NCBI GenBank assembly: GCA_014381825.1
Contig: JACNKX010000148.1
Coordinates: 24,079 to 88,078, forward strand
Length of the DNA stretch: 64,000 nt
Reading direction: 5' to 3'
DNA from: Planctomycetota bacterium
GTDB lineage: Bacteria > Planctomycetota > Planctomycetia > Pirellulales > Pirellulaceae
Shown here: piece after piece, positions 1 to 8,889 of the stretch
Numbering within the stretch: the first letter of the stretch is position 1
How the letters are laid out: every line of letters starts with the position of its first letter
Notes under the pieces: generated by a model
The model's database searches: none
Told to the model about the DNA's origin: nothing
What the model saw: the letters and a program-made list of their open reading frames with translations, nothing else
Translations under genes and position numbers: made by a program

Positions 1-1776
1 ATGGACCAACAGGTCAACGTCTTCCTGAAGCTTGAGCGAGCTGTCTAACAACTGCTTGCCGTCGGCAGTAAGTAGCTGCTTGTCAACTGTCAGCAAGGTT
101 TGTGCAGCTCCTGAGTAGTCCTGTCGAGAGAATTGCTCCTTGGCTGTCGAAAGAGTTCGCTCCGCAGCTTGTTGCTCTTGCTGCCAGCGCGCGTGCAGTG
201 CCGTCGATTGTTCGCGCGACCACTGGACGTACGGTGCAGCGAACGGCTCGGTCAACTCACTCATTCGCTGGAGCTGAAGACTGGCTTCGCGCCACTGGCC
301 GCCCGCGATCACCTGCGTGATCTGGTTCTTCTGTGCTTCCAGCCGAGCGGGTGTGAGTTGCTCGATTTGTGGCGGTGATACAACGGACGGGCTGTCACCA
401 CTCGATTTGATGAACGCGCCCAACGCTTGGGCAACTTCGCTCATGTTGGCGTGGCGGTCGCCAGGAGACTTGGCCAGCATCTTCAGGCAGAGCTTGTCTA
501 ACTCTTCCGGCAACTCAGCTCGCAGCGACGACGGGGCCGGCGTTTCGTCTCGCAGGATTTGGCCGATGACTGATGTGACAGATCCACGGTACGGCAACTC
601 GCCGGTTAGCAACTCGAACAACACGACGCCCAGACTGTAGATATCGCTCGGTCGACCAACCGCATTTAGATCGCCTTCGACCTGCTCGGGAGACATGTAA
701 CCAGGTGTTCCGATCAAAGTACCGTCCGCCGTTAGCCGATCATCGGCATGTTCAACCTGTCGGGCCAAGCCAAAGTCCATCACGACGGGTTCGTTGCGGT
801 GGTTGAGCATGATGTTTCCAGGCTTCAGGTCGCGATGGATCACGCCTTTCTCGTGCGCTTCGGCCAGTGCCACTGCGATCTTACGCACCAAGACGGCGAC
901 CGCTCGCGGGTTCAGCCCGGAACTCTCGCGGATGACTTTCGACAGCGGCTTCCCTTCGACGAAGGCCATCGTGATGAAGGGCACACCTTCGTGTGTACCG
1001 ATGTCATACACCGGGCAAATATTCGGATGATCCAAGGTTGCTGCCGCGTATGCCTCCCGGTAAAACCGCTCCATCATGCTGGCTTCTTCGCTTCCAGCGA
1101 TGCGGGGGCGCTTCAGTGCGACCTGCCGACGTAGTTCGGTGTCTTCCGCCAGATAGACCGTTCCCATCGCGCCACGCCCCAACTCCTTTACCAAGCGGTA
1201 ACGACCGAATTGGTCTTGCGGGCCAGACTCTTGTGGAGGCGATGGACCAGGTCTTCGCGAAGCCGGTGGGAGTGTCTCGCGATCCGCCGAAGCGATGGAT
1301 GCGGTCGAGCCGATCGAAGTAACTCCTGACTCGCCCGTCGCCGGTTGCCGCTTGGCACGTCGAAGGCGAGAGTGCTCGCTGCTTTCTGTCGCTGCTGCGA
1401 GCATGGACTCGACGTGTTCTGCCAGTTGAGGAAACCTCTCTTTCAATTCCTCGCCGGTGGGTGAATCGCCTGCGTGGTGCCGCAGTTCAATCTCCGCCTC
1501 AAGCAGGTGCATGACAGCGGCGTCCGATTCACGCAGCTCGGGAAACCGGTCTTGATAGAATTCAACTCCAATCTTGTCCCCCCGCTGCTGACGATACTCG
1601 AGATCGATCTTGGATAGCTCCGTCAACGCGGCAGTCCGGAACTCGTGGGTCTCACTACTAAGTTGCCCAGCTATAATACCGAGATGGTGTTCAGTCCAAT
1701 TTCGATCGAAGTCAAGCAGTAATTGTTCCAATCGAGAGCGATCGGTCGTGGAGAGCTGCGTCAGCAGTGATGTCAT
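1..1776 (-). CDS. Ser/Thr protein kinase, C-terminus cut by window edge
   Basis: This gene is missing from the ORF track because it runs off the left edge; I translated it from the minus strand, where 592 residues are open. The first ~190 residues are charged and end in a Ser/Pro-rich linker. A Hanks-type kinase domain follows: glycine loop LGRGAMGTVYLAED near residue 198, VALKRP lysine, catalytic HRDLKPGNIM near residue 313, DFGLA, and the GTPGYMSPEQ activation segment. After the kinase comes a Gln/Glu/Ala-rich, probably helical region that is still open at base 1. The ATG at 1776 follows a short AT-rich stretch without a strong ribosome site. It lies 137 bp downstream of the ECF sigma gene on the same strand, a pairing common in planctomycetes. 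The substrate is unknown. Confidence 0.9.
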   Translation of the reverse strand, partial: MTSLLTQLSTTDRSRLEQLLLDFDRNWTEHHLGIIAGQLSSETHEFRTAALTELSKIDLEYRQQRGDKIGVEFYQDRFPELRESDAAVMHLLEAEIELRHHAGDSPTGEELKERFPQLAEHVESMLAAATESSEHSRLRRAKRQPATGESGVTSIGSTASIASADRETLPPASRRPGPSPPQESGPQDQFGRYRLVKELGRGAMGTVYLAEDTELRRQVALKRPRIAGSEEASMMERFYREAYAAATLDHPNICPVYDIGTHEGVPFITMAFVEGKPLSKVIRESSGLNPRAVAVLVRKIAVALAEAHEKGVIHRDLKPGNIMLNHRNEPVVMDFGLARQVEHADDRLTADGTLIGTPGYMSPEQVEGDLNAVGRPSDIYSLGVVLFELLTGELPYRGSVTSVIGQILRDETPAPSSLRAELPEELDKLCLKMLAKSPGDRHANMSEVAQALGAFIKSSGDSPSVVSPPQIEQLTPARLEAQKNQITQVIAGGQWREASLQLQRMSELTEPFAAPYVQWSREQSTALHARWQQEQQAAERTLSTAKEQFSRQDYSGAAQTLLTVDKQLLTADGKQLLDSSLKLQEDVDLLVH

Positions 1777-1863
1777 CAGGAAATTGCCTCGATTTCGAGT
1801 CTCGCGTGAAACCATATTCGGCGTAATACCGGTCGCCTACTGTTACATGGCGATTGGCCGACG

Positions 1864-1876
1864 TTGTGTAACACAA
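1864..1876. promoter_or_regulatory. 13-bp palindrome between ECF sigma and kinase genes
   Basis: TTGTGTTACACAA (read on the minus strand) is a perfect palindrome with 6-bp arms around one central base. It sits in the 137-bp gap between the sigma gene and the kinase gene, about 90 bp before the kinase ATG. It could be an operator or part of an autoregulated promoter. This is inference from symmetry and position only. Confidence 0.3.
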
Positions 1877-1913
1877 ATCTCGCGATTTCTATTGAAAACG
1901 ATGCCTGCCGAGC

Positions 1914-2465
1914 TCAATCGCTCTCTTCGTCGCTCAGTTTACCCTGCAGTAGCTTGAGCACGCGATGAACCGTCATGCGCGACAGGTTCAATTGCTCAGC
2001 CACTTCGGTGCGCGAATACCCCTGAACGATCAACGCGCAGATTTCGCGGTGAGCTGGCGGCAGATCGGCGAGAAGTCGTTCGAGCTGCTCCGCAAGTTCA
2101 GCAGCTTCCGCCGGGCCCGGCCCGCTCGCGAGCAAGTGCTCCAAGGATTCGCCTTCCCTTCCCCCCTCCTCGCGATCGACGTTCCGCTTGTCAGCCCGGT
2201 GGTATCGGGCACGGTTGTGAACTTTTGTGATGGTGATCTTTACCAGCAATTTCCATAGATCCGTCGACTCGTCCAGCTGGAACTCCTCCATTTCGGAACG
2301 CCGAAAAAACGTTCTTAGGACCGATTGCGCCACATCCTCGCCATCGATGCGAGTTCGAAGCCGTGCACTCATGTTTTGATGCGCCAGTGCCGCAAGCCGT
2401 CGAGAATAGCGCGCGAAAATCGCGTTGGCATCCGGATTATGCTTGCCCGTTTCTTTCTCGTCCAT
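1914..2465 (-). CDS. ECF-type RNA polymerase sigma factor
   Basis: A 183-residue sigma factor of the planctomycete ECF type. Region 2 covers roughly residues 10-100 (YSRRLAALAHQNM, then DGEDVAQSVLRTFFRR, then DLWKLLVKIT). Region 4 covers roughly 125-178, with LPPAHREICALIVQGYS followed by a helix-turn-helix at EVAEQLNLSRMTVHRVL. A Gly/Glu-rich linker joins them. There is no obvious C-terminal extension or anti-sigma gene nearby. The next gene downstream is a Ser/Thr kinase, and families of ECF factors genetically linked to kinases are known, so the kinase may regulate this factor or be its target. That link is inferred from order only. Confidence 0.9.
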   Translation of the reverse strand: MDEKETGKHNPDANAIFARYSRRLAALAHQNMSARLRTRIDGEDVAQSVLRTFFRRSEMEEFQLDESTDLWKLLVKITITKVHNRARYHRADKRNVDREEGGREGESLEHLLASGPGPAEAAELAEQLERLLADLPPAHREICALIVQGYSRTEVAEQLNLSRMTVHRVLKLLQGKLSDEESD

Positions 2466-2571
2466 AGGCCAAACCGTCTTGAACAGTCCTTTCGCGAGTG
2501 CCGACTACTCAACGATTCATGTCGCCCGCGGTCTTGCTCCTGCGGCCGATATCGATGTTCGGCCCCTGAAG

Positions 2572-4410
2572 TCAATCCAACTGAAATTGCGCCAAATACT
2601 CATCAATCTCGTGTTCGGTTGCATCCGGCTGGTCTTCCTTCAGCAAGACAAACCGCTCGAGAACTAGCACATCCATATTCGTCGCTATGAAGCATCGATA
2701 GGCTTGCTCGGGCGTACACACGATCGGCTCGCCACGGACGTTGAAGCTTGTGTTTATGATCACGGGCGAGCCGGTCTGTTGCTCGAAGCTCTTGATTAAC
2801 TTGTAGTATCGACCGTGACGCTGCTGGTCGATGGTCTGGACTCGTGCGCTGTAATCGACGTGCGTAATCGCCGGGACTTCGGAGCGAATCGACTTGAGTT
2901 TATCAATGCCAACCAGCTGCTGTTCGGTTTCCGTTAGAGCCTTTCGTCGGTTATCACGCACTGGCGCAACCAACAACATATAGGGGCTCGGCTCATTCTC
3001 TCGCATCTCAAAAAGATCATGAACTCTTTCCTGTAGCACGGACGGTGCGAACGGTCGAAATGATTCGCGGAACTTGATCTTTAGATTCATTACCGACTGC
3101 ATCTTCGTGCTGCGTGCGTCGCCCAGGATGCTTCGACCACCAAGCGCCCTAGGGCCAAATTCCATTCGCCCTTGCAGCCATCCGATCACTTTGTCCGAGC
3201 CGATCAATCCCGCAACGCGATCACATAGCGACTCTTCGTCTTCGATGAACTGATACTTTGCACCCGCCGCGTCGAGAAACTCTCTGATCTCCGATTCGTC
3301 GTTGGCCGGGCCTAGGTACGACCCTCGCTGTGAGTCGGGAGTAACCGCTCGCCGCGAGTTCCCGAGCAATTGATGCCAGATGAACAGTGCCACGCCAAGC
3401 GCGCCACCTGCATCGCCTGCTGCTGGCTGTATCCACAACTGATCAAACGGCCCCTCGCGCAGGATGCGTCCATTCGCGACGCAATTTAGCGCCACCCCGC
3501 CCGCTAAGCAAAGATTCTTCATGCCCGTTGTTGCATGAACGTGGCGAGCCATCCGCAGCATGATCTCTTCGGTAACTTGCTGAATCGAAGCGGCTAGATC
3601 CATTTCACGCTCGGTCAACGGCGACTCGGGCTTGCGCGGCGGACCGCCAAACAACTTGTCGAACTTCACCGAAGTCATCGTGAGACCTTGGCAGTAGTTG
3701 AAGTACGACATGTCCATGCGGAACGAGCCATCTTCTTTGAGATCGATCAACTTCTCCATAATCAAGTCGACGTACTTTGGCTCGCCATACGGAGCCAGGC
3801 CCATCAGCTTGTACTCACCGGAGTTGACTCGAAAGCCGCAAAAGTAAGTAAACGCCGAGTAGAGCAACCCGGGTGAATGCGGGAAGTGCAATTCGTGCGT
3901 TAAGTCGATGCGGTTGCCCCGTCCGCTTCCAAAACTTGCCGTGGCCCACTCACCGACGCCATCAACCGTCAAAACGGCGGCTTCGTCGAACGGAGACGGA
4001 AAGAATGCGCTGGCGGCGTGCGACTCGTGATGTTCGGTGAATACAATTCGCTTCCGGTACGCGCCGTGTAATCCCCGTTTGATCTCTCGACGAAGATGCA
4101 ACTTCTGTTTAAGCCACACCGGAATTGCTTGTAAAAAAGAGTTGAATCCCCGAGGCGCGTACGCCAGGTAGGTTTCCAGCAGCCGTTCAAATTTTAGGAA
4201 CGGCTTGTCGTAGAAACCGACAAAGTCGAGATCTTCGGCGCGCAGACCAGCTTCCTCTAAACAATACTCAATCGCATTGATCGGGAACTCGGGATCGTGT
4301 TTCTTTCTCGTAAAGCGTTCTTCTTGGGCTGCTGCGACGATCTCACCATCAACGACCAACGCTGCGGCCGAATCGTGATAGAACGCTGAGATACCAAGAA
4401 TCGCAGTCAT
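2572..4410 (-). CDS. Carbamoyltransferase, NodU/CmcH/TobZ family
   Basis: The protein has 612 residues, full length for this family, which transfers carbamoyl groups from carbamoyl phosphate to hydroxyls of sugars or natural products via a carbamoyl-adenylate. The N-terminus reads ILGISAFYHDSAAALV. The Kae1-like metal-site histidines lie in EHHESHAAS (residues 126-134), and TVDGVGEWAT follows. The C-terminal YrdC-like half contains WLQGRMEFGPRALGGRSIL and NTSFNVRGEPIVCTPEQAY. No sugar-nucleotide, polyketide or peptide biosynthesis genes are adjacent, so the acceptor cannot be predicted. It lies on the minus strand between the small parvulin and the sigma factor, with gaps of 85-106 bp. Confidence 0.92.
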   Translation of the reverse strand: MTAILGISAFYHDSAAALVVDGEIVAAAQEERFTRKKHDPEFPINAIEYCLEEAGLRAEDLDFVGFYDKPFLKFERLLETYLAYAPRGFNSFLQAIPVWLKQKLHLRREIKRGLHGAYRKRIVFTEHHESHAASAFFPSPFDEAAVLTVDGVGEWATASFGSGRGNRIDLTHELHFPHSPGLLYSAFTYFCGFRVNSGEYKLMGLAPYGEPKYVDLIMEKLIDLKEDGSFRMDMSYFNYCQGLTMTSVKFDKLFGGPPRKPESPLTEREMDLAASIQQVTEEIMLRMARHVHATTGMKNLCLAGGVALNCVANGRILREGPFDQLWIQPAAGDAGGALGVALFIWHQLLGNSRRAVTPDSQRGSYLGPANDESEIREFLDAAGAKYQFIEDEESLCDRVAGLIGSDKVIGWLQGRMEFGPRALGGRSILGDARSTKMQSVMNLKIKFRESFRPFAPSVLQERVHDLFEMRENEPSPYMLLVAPVRDNRRKALTETEQQLVGIDKLKSIRSEVPAITHVDYSARVQTIDQQRHGRYYKLIKSFEQQTGSPVIINTSFNVRGEPIVCTPEQAYRCFIATNMDVLVLERFVLLKEDQPDATEHEIDEYLAQFQLD

Positions 4411-4495
4411 AGAGTTACAGTCGTCAAAAGTCGTCCACCGGCAAGCCTAAGTTGACTACGATACTCTCACGGAAACGCCATTGCCGTTCGACGGT

Positions 4496-4774
4496 CTATT
4501 CGGTTCGGCTCGTGACTTCGAGCAAGTGGTAGCCGAACTGCGTCTTTACAGGACCTTGGACTTGGTTCAGTTCGGCGCTGAAGACAACCTTGTCGAACTC
4601 TGGGACCATCTGGCCCGGGCCGAATTCACCCAGTGCTCCACCTTGTTTGCCGGAAGGACACTGCGAGTGTTCGGCCGCAACTTCACCGAAGTCTGTTCCG
4701 CCTTCAATCTGCTGCTTGAGTTCTTCGCACTTCGCTTCGCTGTCGACCAAGATATGTCTTGCTTTTGCTTTCAT
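4496..4774 (-). CDS. Small PpiC-type (parvulin) peptidyl-prolyl isomerase
   Basis: From the chosen ATG the protein is 92 residues, the normal size of a free-standing parvulin; the longer 123-residue ORF adds an N-terminus unlike the family. It starts KAKARHILVDSEAKCEELK and contains DFGEVAAEHSQCPSGKQGG, ALGEFGPGQMVPEFDKVVF and FGYHLLEVTSR, which together span the whole parvulin fold. No signal peptide is present, so it should act in the cytoplasm. A second ATG immediately upstream (4777) is equally possible. It sits between the AIM24-family gene and the carbamoyltransferase on the same strand. Confidence 0.88.
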   Translation of the reverse strand: MKAKARHILVDSEAKCEELKQQIEGGTDFGEVAAEHSQCPSGKQGGALGEFGPGQMVPEFDKVVFSAELNQVQGPVKTQFGYHLLEVTSRTE

Positions 4775-4895
4775 CATTGCGGCGTGTCTTTCTGTTCGAA
4801 TTGAAGGAATGGTCGGGAGCGTCCGAGCTTCGGAAAAACAGCCAGTGTTGTCAACGGGTATCGCCATCGTTCCGTCGTTGCGAACACGACCGCAT

Positions 4896-5567
4896 CTAAC
4901 TTGTGGCGGTAGGAATGCTCAATCTCATCTCGCTGAGAAGGTTGGCATATAGATTAGGCACCGGAGAGATAAGGACTCGACCGGTCCCTTCGATAATGTT
5001 TAAGAACCCTTCGCCTGAGGTCATGCTGCTGAGCAAACCTTTTGTCGCCTTTTGGACGCTGAAGTTGAGGTGAGCCTGCCGGGCGACCGCGAACTTTCCA
5101 TCGACAGCTAGTCGTTCATTTTGAAGGTCAATCGTTTCCAGGGGGCCAAGCGATTGGATCACGACCCGACCCGAACCTTCGACCTTCGTCTGAAAGAACC
5201 CTTCGCCGCTTAACAGGCCTGAGATCGCTTTGTTGGCGTAGACGCCAACATCGATCGCGATGTCTGAGCAAACGTATGCTCCCTTGTCGAGAACCCAGGC
5301 CTCGCCGTTGAGATCCATCATGGTGTACTCGCCGAACGTGGGCGGTCCATAAAAGATCTCGCCAGTTCCGGTGTAAGTTGGCCGAAATATGGATTCTTGC
5401 GTCACCATTGATTTGAGAAAACCCTTGGCTGACGGCGCCTTCGACTCAAGTTGAATTAGACCTTTCATATAGTGCAAAGCTCCAGCCTCGGCGCGAATCG
5501 TTTCGTTGTCGATTGTGGCCTTGATCATCTTCAGGCCCTGCTTCTCAATAATTTCAAATGTTGCCAC
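4896..5567 (-). CDS. AIM24 family (TIGR00266/DUF124) protein
   Basis: The conserved part begins ATFEIIEKQGLKMIKATID. I chose the GTG at 5567 because AAAGGA lies about 10 bases upstream and because the first 59 residues of the longer ORF look noncoding; this gives 223 residues. The fold is a beta-rich AIM24 domain with typical repeats: FRPTYTGTGEIFYGPP, WVLDKGAYVCSD, GLLSGEGFFQTKVEGSG and a second GLLSSMTSGEGFLNIIEGTGRVL. The family occurs in bacteria, archaea and mitochondria; the bacterial role is not settled. A gap of about 200 bp separates it from the cyclase gene, so it may have its own promoter. Confidence 0.85.
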   Translation of the reverse strand: MATFEIIEKQGLKMIKATIDNETIRAEAGALHYMKGLIQLESKAPSAKGFLKSMVTQESIFRPTYTGTGEIFYGPPTFGEYTMMDLNGEAWVLDKGAYVCSDIAIDVGVYANKAISGLLSGEGFFQTKVEGSGRVVIQSLGPLETIDLQNERLAVDGKFAVARQAHLNFSVQKATKGLLSSMTSGEGFLNIIEGTGRVLISPVPNLYANLLSEMRLSIPTATS

Positions 5568-5765
5568 GTGAATTTGTCCTTTCGAGGTGCGTTTTCTTTT
5601 GGTGGTCGTAGATGCGACTCGCGCGGTGTCCAATAATCCGTGCGAATACTCTTCGTCACATCTTGGGGAATATGCCAACAAGCGGTCAAGAAATTCCCAA
5701 CTTATCTCCGATTCACTTGTGGTTCGCCACGAAAACTGGAGCAACTGGGACAGGCTGTCCAGTGA

Positions 5766-7550
5766 CTACGGCCCGTCGCTCTGCAGACTCTCGCGACCAA
5801 GTGGCACAGTCCCGTCCCAGCCATTGGGTGGCGTGCGATTGTTTTGTGCGATGAACACAGTCAGAAAATCTTTCACACGGTCGTCGGCTGGCACCTGATG
5901 CAATAGCGAGAACGATCGTTCCCAGTCGCGCTGTGACAGCGCGTCCAACGCGTCTTCATACGCGGCAATCGCGTCGTCCGAGAGCGCGGGAAACTCGCTG
6001 ATAGGCGGCAACAGTTCGCTCACTTCCAGCGCTGTCTCCATCCCGTACGGTCGAACATTAGCGATTCGCCGAACTCTCGCGTGCGTTGCCGGAATGGCTT
6101 GTCGGACGTAGGCAGCGGTTGACTCGTCGAGCAAGATCGACGCGCGTAACGTCTTTGTCATCGTCTCTAATCGCGACGCTAGATTGACGACTGGTCCGAA
6201 TACCGTCACCTTCACCTGATCGGTCGTTCCGATCTTTCCCGCGACAGCGCGACCCGACGCGATACCGATCCCCATCCGAAAATCGGACAGCGGATGTTGC
6301 AAATCGCTCGCGGCGGCTGCGAATTCACGACGGATGGCCAGCGCCGCTTGGCAAGCGCGAGCTGCAGTATCTTCTTGGGCCAGTGGCCAGCCCCAAAACC
6401 CCATGGCCGCGTCACCATGAAAGTCTCCCACGACGCCACCGTGGGCGAGTATCTGTCGAGTCATAACGCCAAGCGCATCACTCACTCGATTCAACAGACC
6501 AAGCAAGTCATCTGCTTCTTGCTCGGTCCTGCGAGAGAAACCACGCAAGTCGCAAAACAATACAGAGACATCCGCCTCACGAGGCGCAAGTGCCAGATCG
6601 GGATCTTGATCGGCGAGCGTGTCGATGACGACTGGCGAAATGAATTGCCGCAGGCTCGCGGATTCGCGTTCGAACCGTCGCATTCCTCGCAGATGCTCAA
6701 GCGTTCGCGCCGCAAGATCGACAAACTTTACATCCTCCGTCAACAGATTCGAGGTCGGCTTCGGACCGACATTGGCGAAATTGCCAGCGACATAAACTGC
6801 TCGCGTGCAGTTTGCGTCAGTTGTCAGAGGCACGCAGAAAGCCCAATCAGCTCCGTCGTGTTGTGTAAAGCTGGACTCGGAATCGGAGGTGGCGCGTCTC
6901 CAAGTGTGAACGACGCTCTCACGATTCTCAATCGCTTGGCGAATCAGCCGCTCGCTCGGAAGGTTTGCGTCGCGTTGGAGATCGCGGCGCTCCCATGGCA
7001 TCGTGGTGATTTCGCCGCTTGAACTCGACGCTTCGGCAACGCCAACGAAATTGGCCTGCGGGATGCTCGCCAGCACGACTTCGACTAGCTTCACGGACTG
7101 ATCGTGCTCGGTCGTCGCAACGGAAAATATCTCGGGTAATTTGGACAGGGCATCGATTCTTCGATCGGCATCGCCGAAACGCAGCTGCTGCAGAAATTCG
7201 TACGAAATTGTTTCTTCAGTCACCGGAGGTGGTGCGTCGAGCGTCGCGCCGAGATTCTGTTCTACAAGCGAAAACGTCGTGCTGCCGATCACGAAGTGCT
7301 CGCCGCATCGCAACTCGAATTGCTCGCAAGCAGTTCCTTGGTAGAAGACAGGATTCAAAGAATCCGGGATTCGCGTTACGGAAAGTAGCCCCTCATCAAA
7401 ACACAAATGGGCGTGAGTCCTAGAAATCCGATCGTCCCAAGGCACTGACCAGCGACCAGCGGATCTGCCGACAGCCACGGCTTGTCCGGGCGAAAGGGTT
7501 CGCCGCCAGCGCTGCTCGGGCAAGGCTCCTTGTACGATCAGATCAGGCAT
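5766..7550 (-). CDS. FHA domain - class III nucleotide cyclase
   Basis: From ATG 7550 (AAGGAG 12 bases upstream) the protein is 594 residues. Residues 1-100 look like an FHA domain (VGRSAGRWSVPWDDRISRTHAHL), which would bind phosphothreonine. A GAF-like segment follows, then a class III cyclase domain beginning VSVLFCDLRGFSRRTE, with a second metal Asp in GDFHGDAAMGFWGWP and the Asn/Arg pair in VVNLASRLE. No membrane segment is evident. The position that is Lys in adenylyl cyclases appears to be Asp here, while the second selectivity position is Thr as in class IIIb enzymes, so the product cannot be called. It is transcribed away from the CpaF-like ATPase gene. Confidence 0.87.
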   Translation of the reverse strand: MPDLIVQGALPEQRWRRTLSPGQAVAVGRSAGRWSVPWDDRISRTHAHLCFDEGLLSVTRIPDSLNPVFYQGTACEQFELRCGEHFVIGSTTFSLVEQNLGATLDAPPPVTEETISYEFLQQLRFGDADRRIDALSKLPEIFSVATTEHDQSVKLVEVVLASIPQANFVGVAEASSSSGEITTMPWERRDLQRDANLPSERLIRQAIENRESVVHTWRRATSDSESSFTQHDGADWAFCVPLTTDANCTRAVYVAGNFANVGPKPTSNLLTEDVKFVDLAARTLEHLRGMRRFERESASLRQFISPVVIDTLADQDPDLALAPREADVSVLFCDLRGFSRRTEQEADDLLGLLNRVSDALGVMTRQILAHGGVVGDFHGDAAMGFWGWPLAQEDTAARACQAALAIRREFAAAASDLQHPLSDFRMGIGIASGRAVAGKIGTTDQVKVTVFGPVVNLASRLETMTKTLRASILLDESTAAYVRQAIPATHARVRRIANVRPYGMETALEVSELLPPISEFPALSDDAIAAYEDALDALSQRDWERSFSLLHQVPADDRVKDFLTVFIAQNNRTPPNGWDGTVPLGRESLQSDGP

Positions 7551-7743
7551 CGAGCGTGTGCTCCTTCTACGGTCTCCCAAAATAGCTGATCCCCTTGTCT
7601 CAACATTGTAACGCAATGCATCCGATGGGTGAGCATGGCCATATCTCCAACGGAGACAGGCATCACCGCCGGGAATGAGAATGCAAAGCAGTTTTCGCAG
7701 TAACGCGTTGACTGGCTCCCGTTTGAGAACGATCATAGGGGGC

Positions 7744-8889
7744 ATGACAAGGGAAGCGATCTTTGAAGCGAGCGTCGGCTACTTTCTTAGCCCGATTGCG
7801 CAGTTGCTTGATGACGAGAACGTCACGGAGATTATGGTCAATCGTTTCGATCAGGTTTATATCGAGCGTGCGGGACAGTTGTACGAGACGGAAGCTCGAT
7901 TCGGGACCGAAGATGATCTCCTCTCAGCCGTCCACAATATCGCGCAGTGGGTTGGCCGCGAGATCAACCAAGAACACCCAATCCTCGACGCGCGTTTGCC
8001 AGACGGCTCACGTGTCCATGCGATCATTCCTCCCGGCTGCCGCGCCGGGACCTGTCTGACGATCCGCAAGTTCAAGCTCGGTGGACTCTCGCTCGACGAT
8101 CTGATTCAGTTTGGATCGTTGAACGAAGTAGCTCGCGAGTTTCTTGAGATCTGCGTTCGCTTGCGAAAGAACATCATCGTCTCCGGCGGGACTGGGACGG
8201 GTAAAACGTCGCTACTCGGTGCTGTGTCGACAGCCGTTCCAGAAGAAGAACGAATCATCGTGATTGAAGACACGTCCGAGTTAAAGCTCCGTCAGAAACA
8301 CTGCGTCTACTTGGAAGTGCAGCGCCCGGATCAATATGGACGTGGCGAGCTGACGATTCGCCAGCTGTTCGTCGCTTCGTTGCGGATGCGTCCCGATCGA
8401 ATTATCGTCGGCGAGGTGCGAGGCGGAGAAGCGTTGGACATGTTGCAAGCGATGCTTAGCGGTCACTCGGGAAGCTTGACGACCGTTCATGCAAACTCGG
8501 CTCGCGATGCGGTCGTACGACTGGAGACGCTCTCGATGATGTCGGACGTCGAGATTCCGATACACGTTGCTCGGGCGCAAGTCGGATCGGCGATCGACTT
8601 GATCGTTCAACTCGATCGCTTCTCCGAAGATGGTTCCCGAAAAATCAGCCGCATCACGGAAGTCATTGGGCTTGACGAACGCGGACAGTACGACATGCGG
8701 GATGTATTCAAGTGCCATTTGACCGGCAAATCGAAGGATGGCCGGCTGTCTGCGAGTCTCGACTTCACCGGCCAGCCGCCAACCTTTGCAAACGAACCAA
8801 TCGAGCACGGGATGAACGAACGGATCAACTTGAGCCGCGAAGTGTGGCGGAAGAAAGAAAACAAAAGCCAGTCAGGAGAAGAGTTGTGA
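7744..8889 (+). CDS. CpaF/VirB11-type secretion or pilus ATPase
   Basis: The conserved protein starts at MTREAIFEASVGYFLSPIAQ, giving 381 residues; AGGGGG lies just before this ATG, although the spacing is short and the upstream ATG 7675 remains possible. The N-terminal domain contains LLDDENVTEIMVN, the usual CpaF signature. The ATPase core has Walker A GGTGTGKTSLLG near residue 148, an RIIVGEVRGGEALDMLQAM Walker B region and the histidine box SGHSGSLTTVHANS. Members of this family power Tad/Flp pili and type IV secretion. No other pilus or secretion gene is visible here. Its stop codon overlaps the GTG start of the following secreted protein, so the two are probably co-translated. Confidence 0.9.
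   Translation: MTREAIFEASVGYFLSPIAQLLDDENVTEIMVNRFDQVYIERAGQLYETEARFGTEDDLLSAVHNIAQWVGREINQEHPILDARLPDGSRVHAIIPPGCRAGTCLTIRKFKLGGLSLDDLIQFGSLNEVAREFLEICVRLRKNIIVSGGTGTGKTSLLGAVSTAVPEEERIIVIEDTSELKLRQKHCVYLEVQRPDQYGRGELTIRQLFVASLRMRPDRIIVGEVRGGEALDMLQAMLSGHSGSLTTVHANSARDAVVRLETLSMMSDVEIPIHVARAQVGSAIDLIVQLDRFSEDGSRKISRITEVIGLDERGQYDMRDVFKCHLTGKSKDGRLSASLDFTGQPPTFANEPIEHGMNERINLSREVWRKKENKSQSGEEL

Noticed and set aside
6294-7022. 242-residue plus-strand ORF opposite the cyclase
   Set aside because: Shadow ORF; the minus-strand frame carries clear FHA and cyclase motifs.
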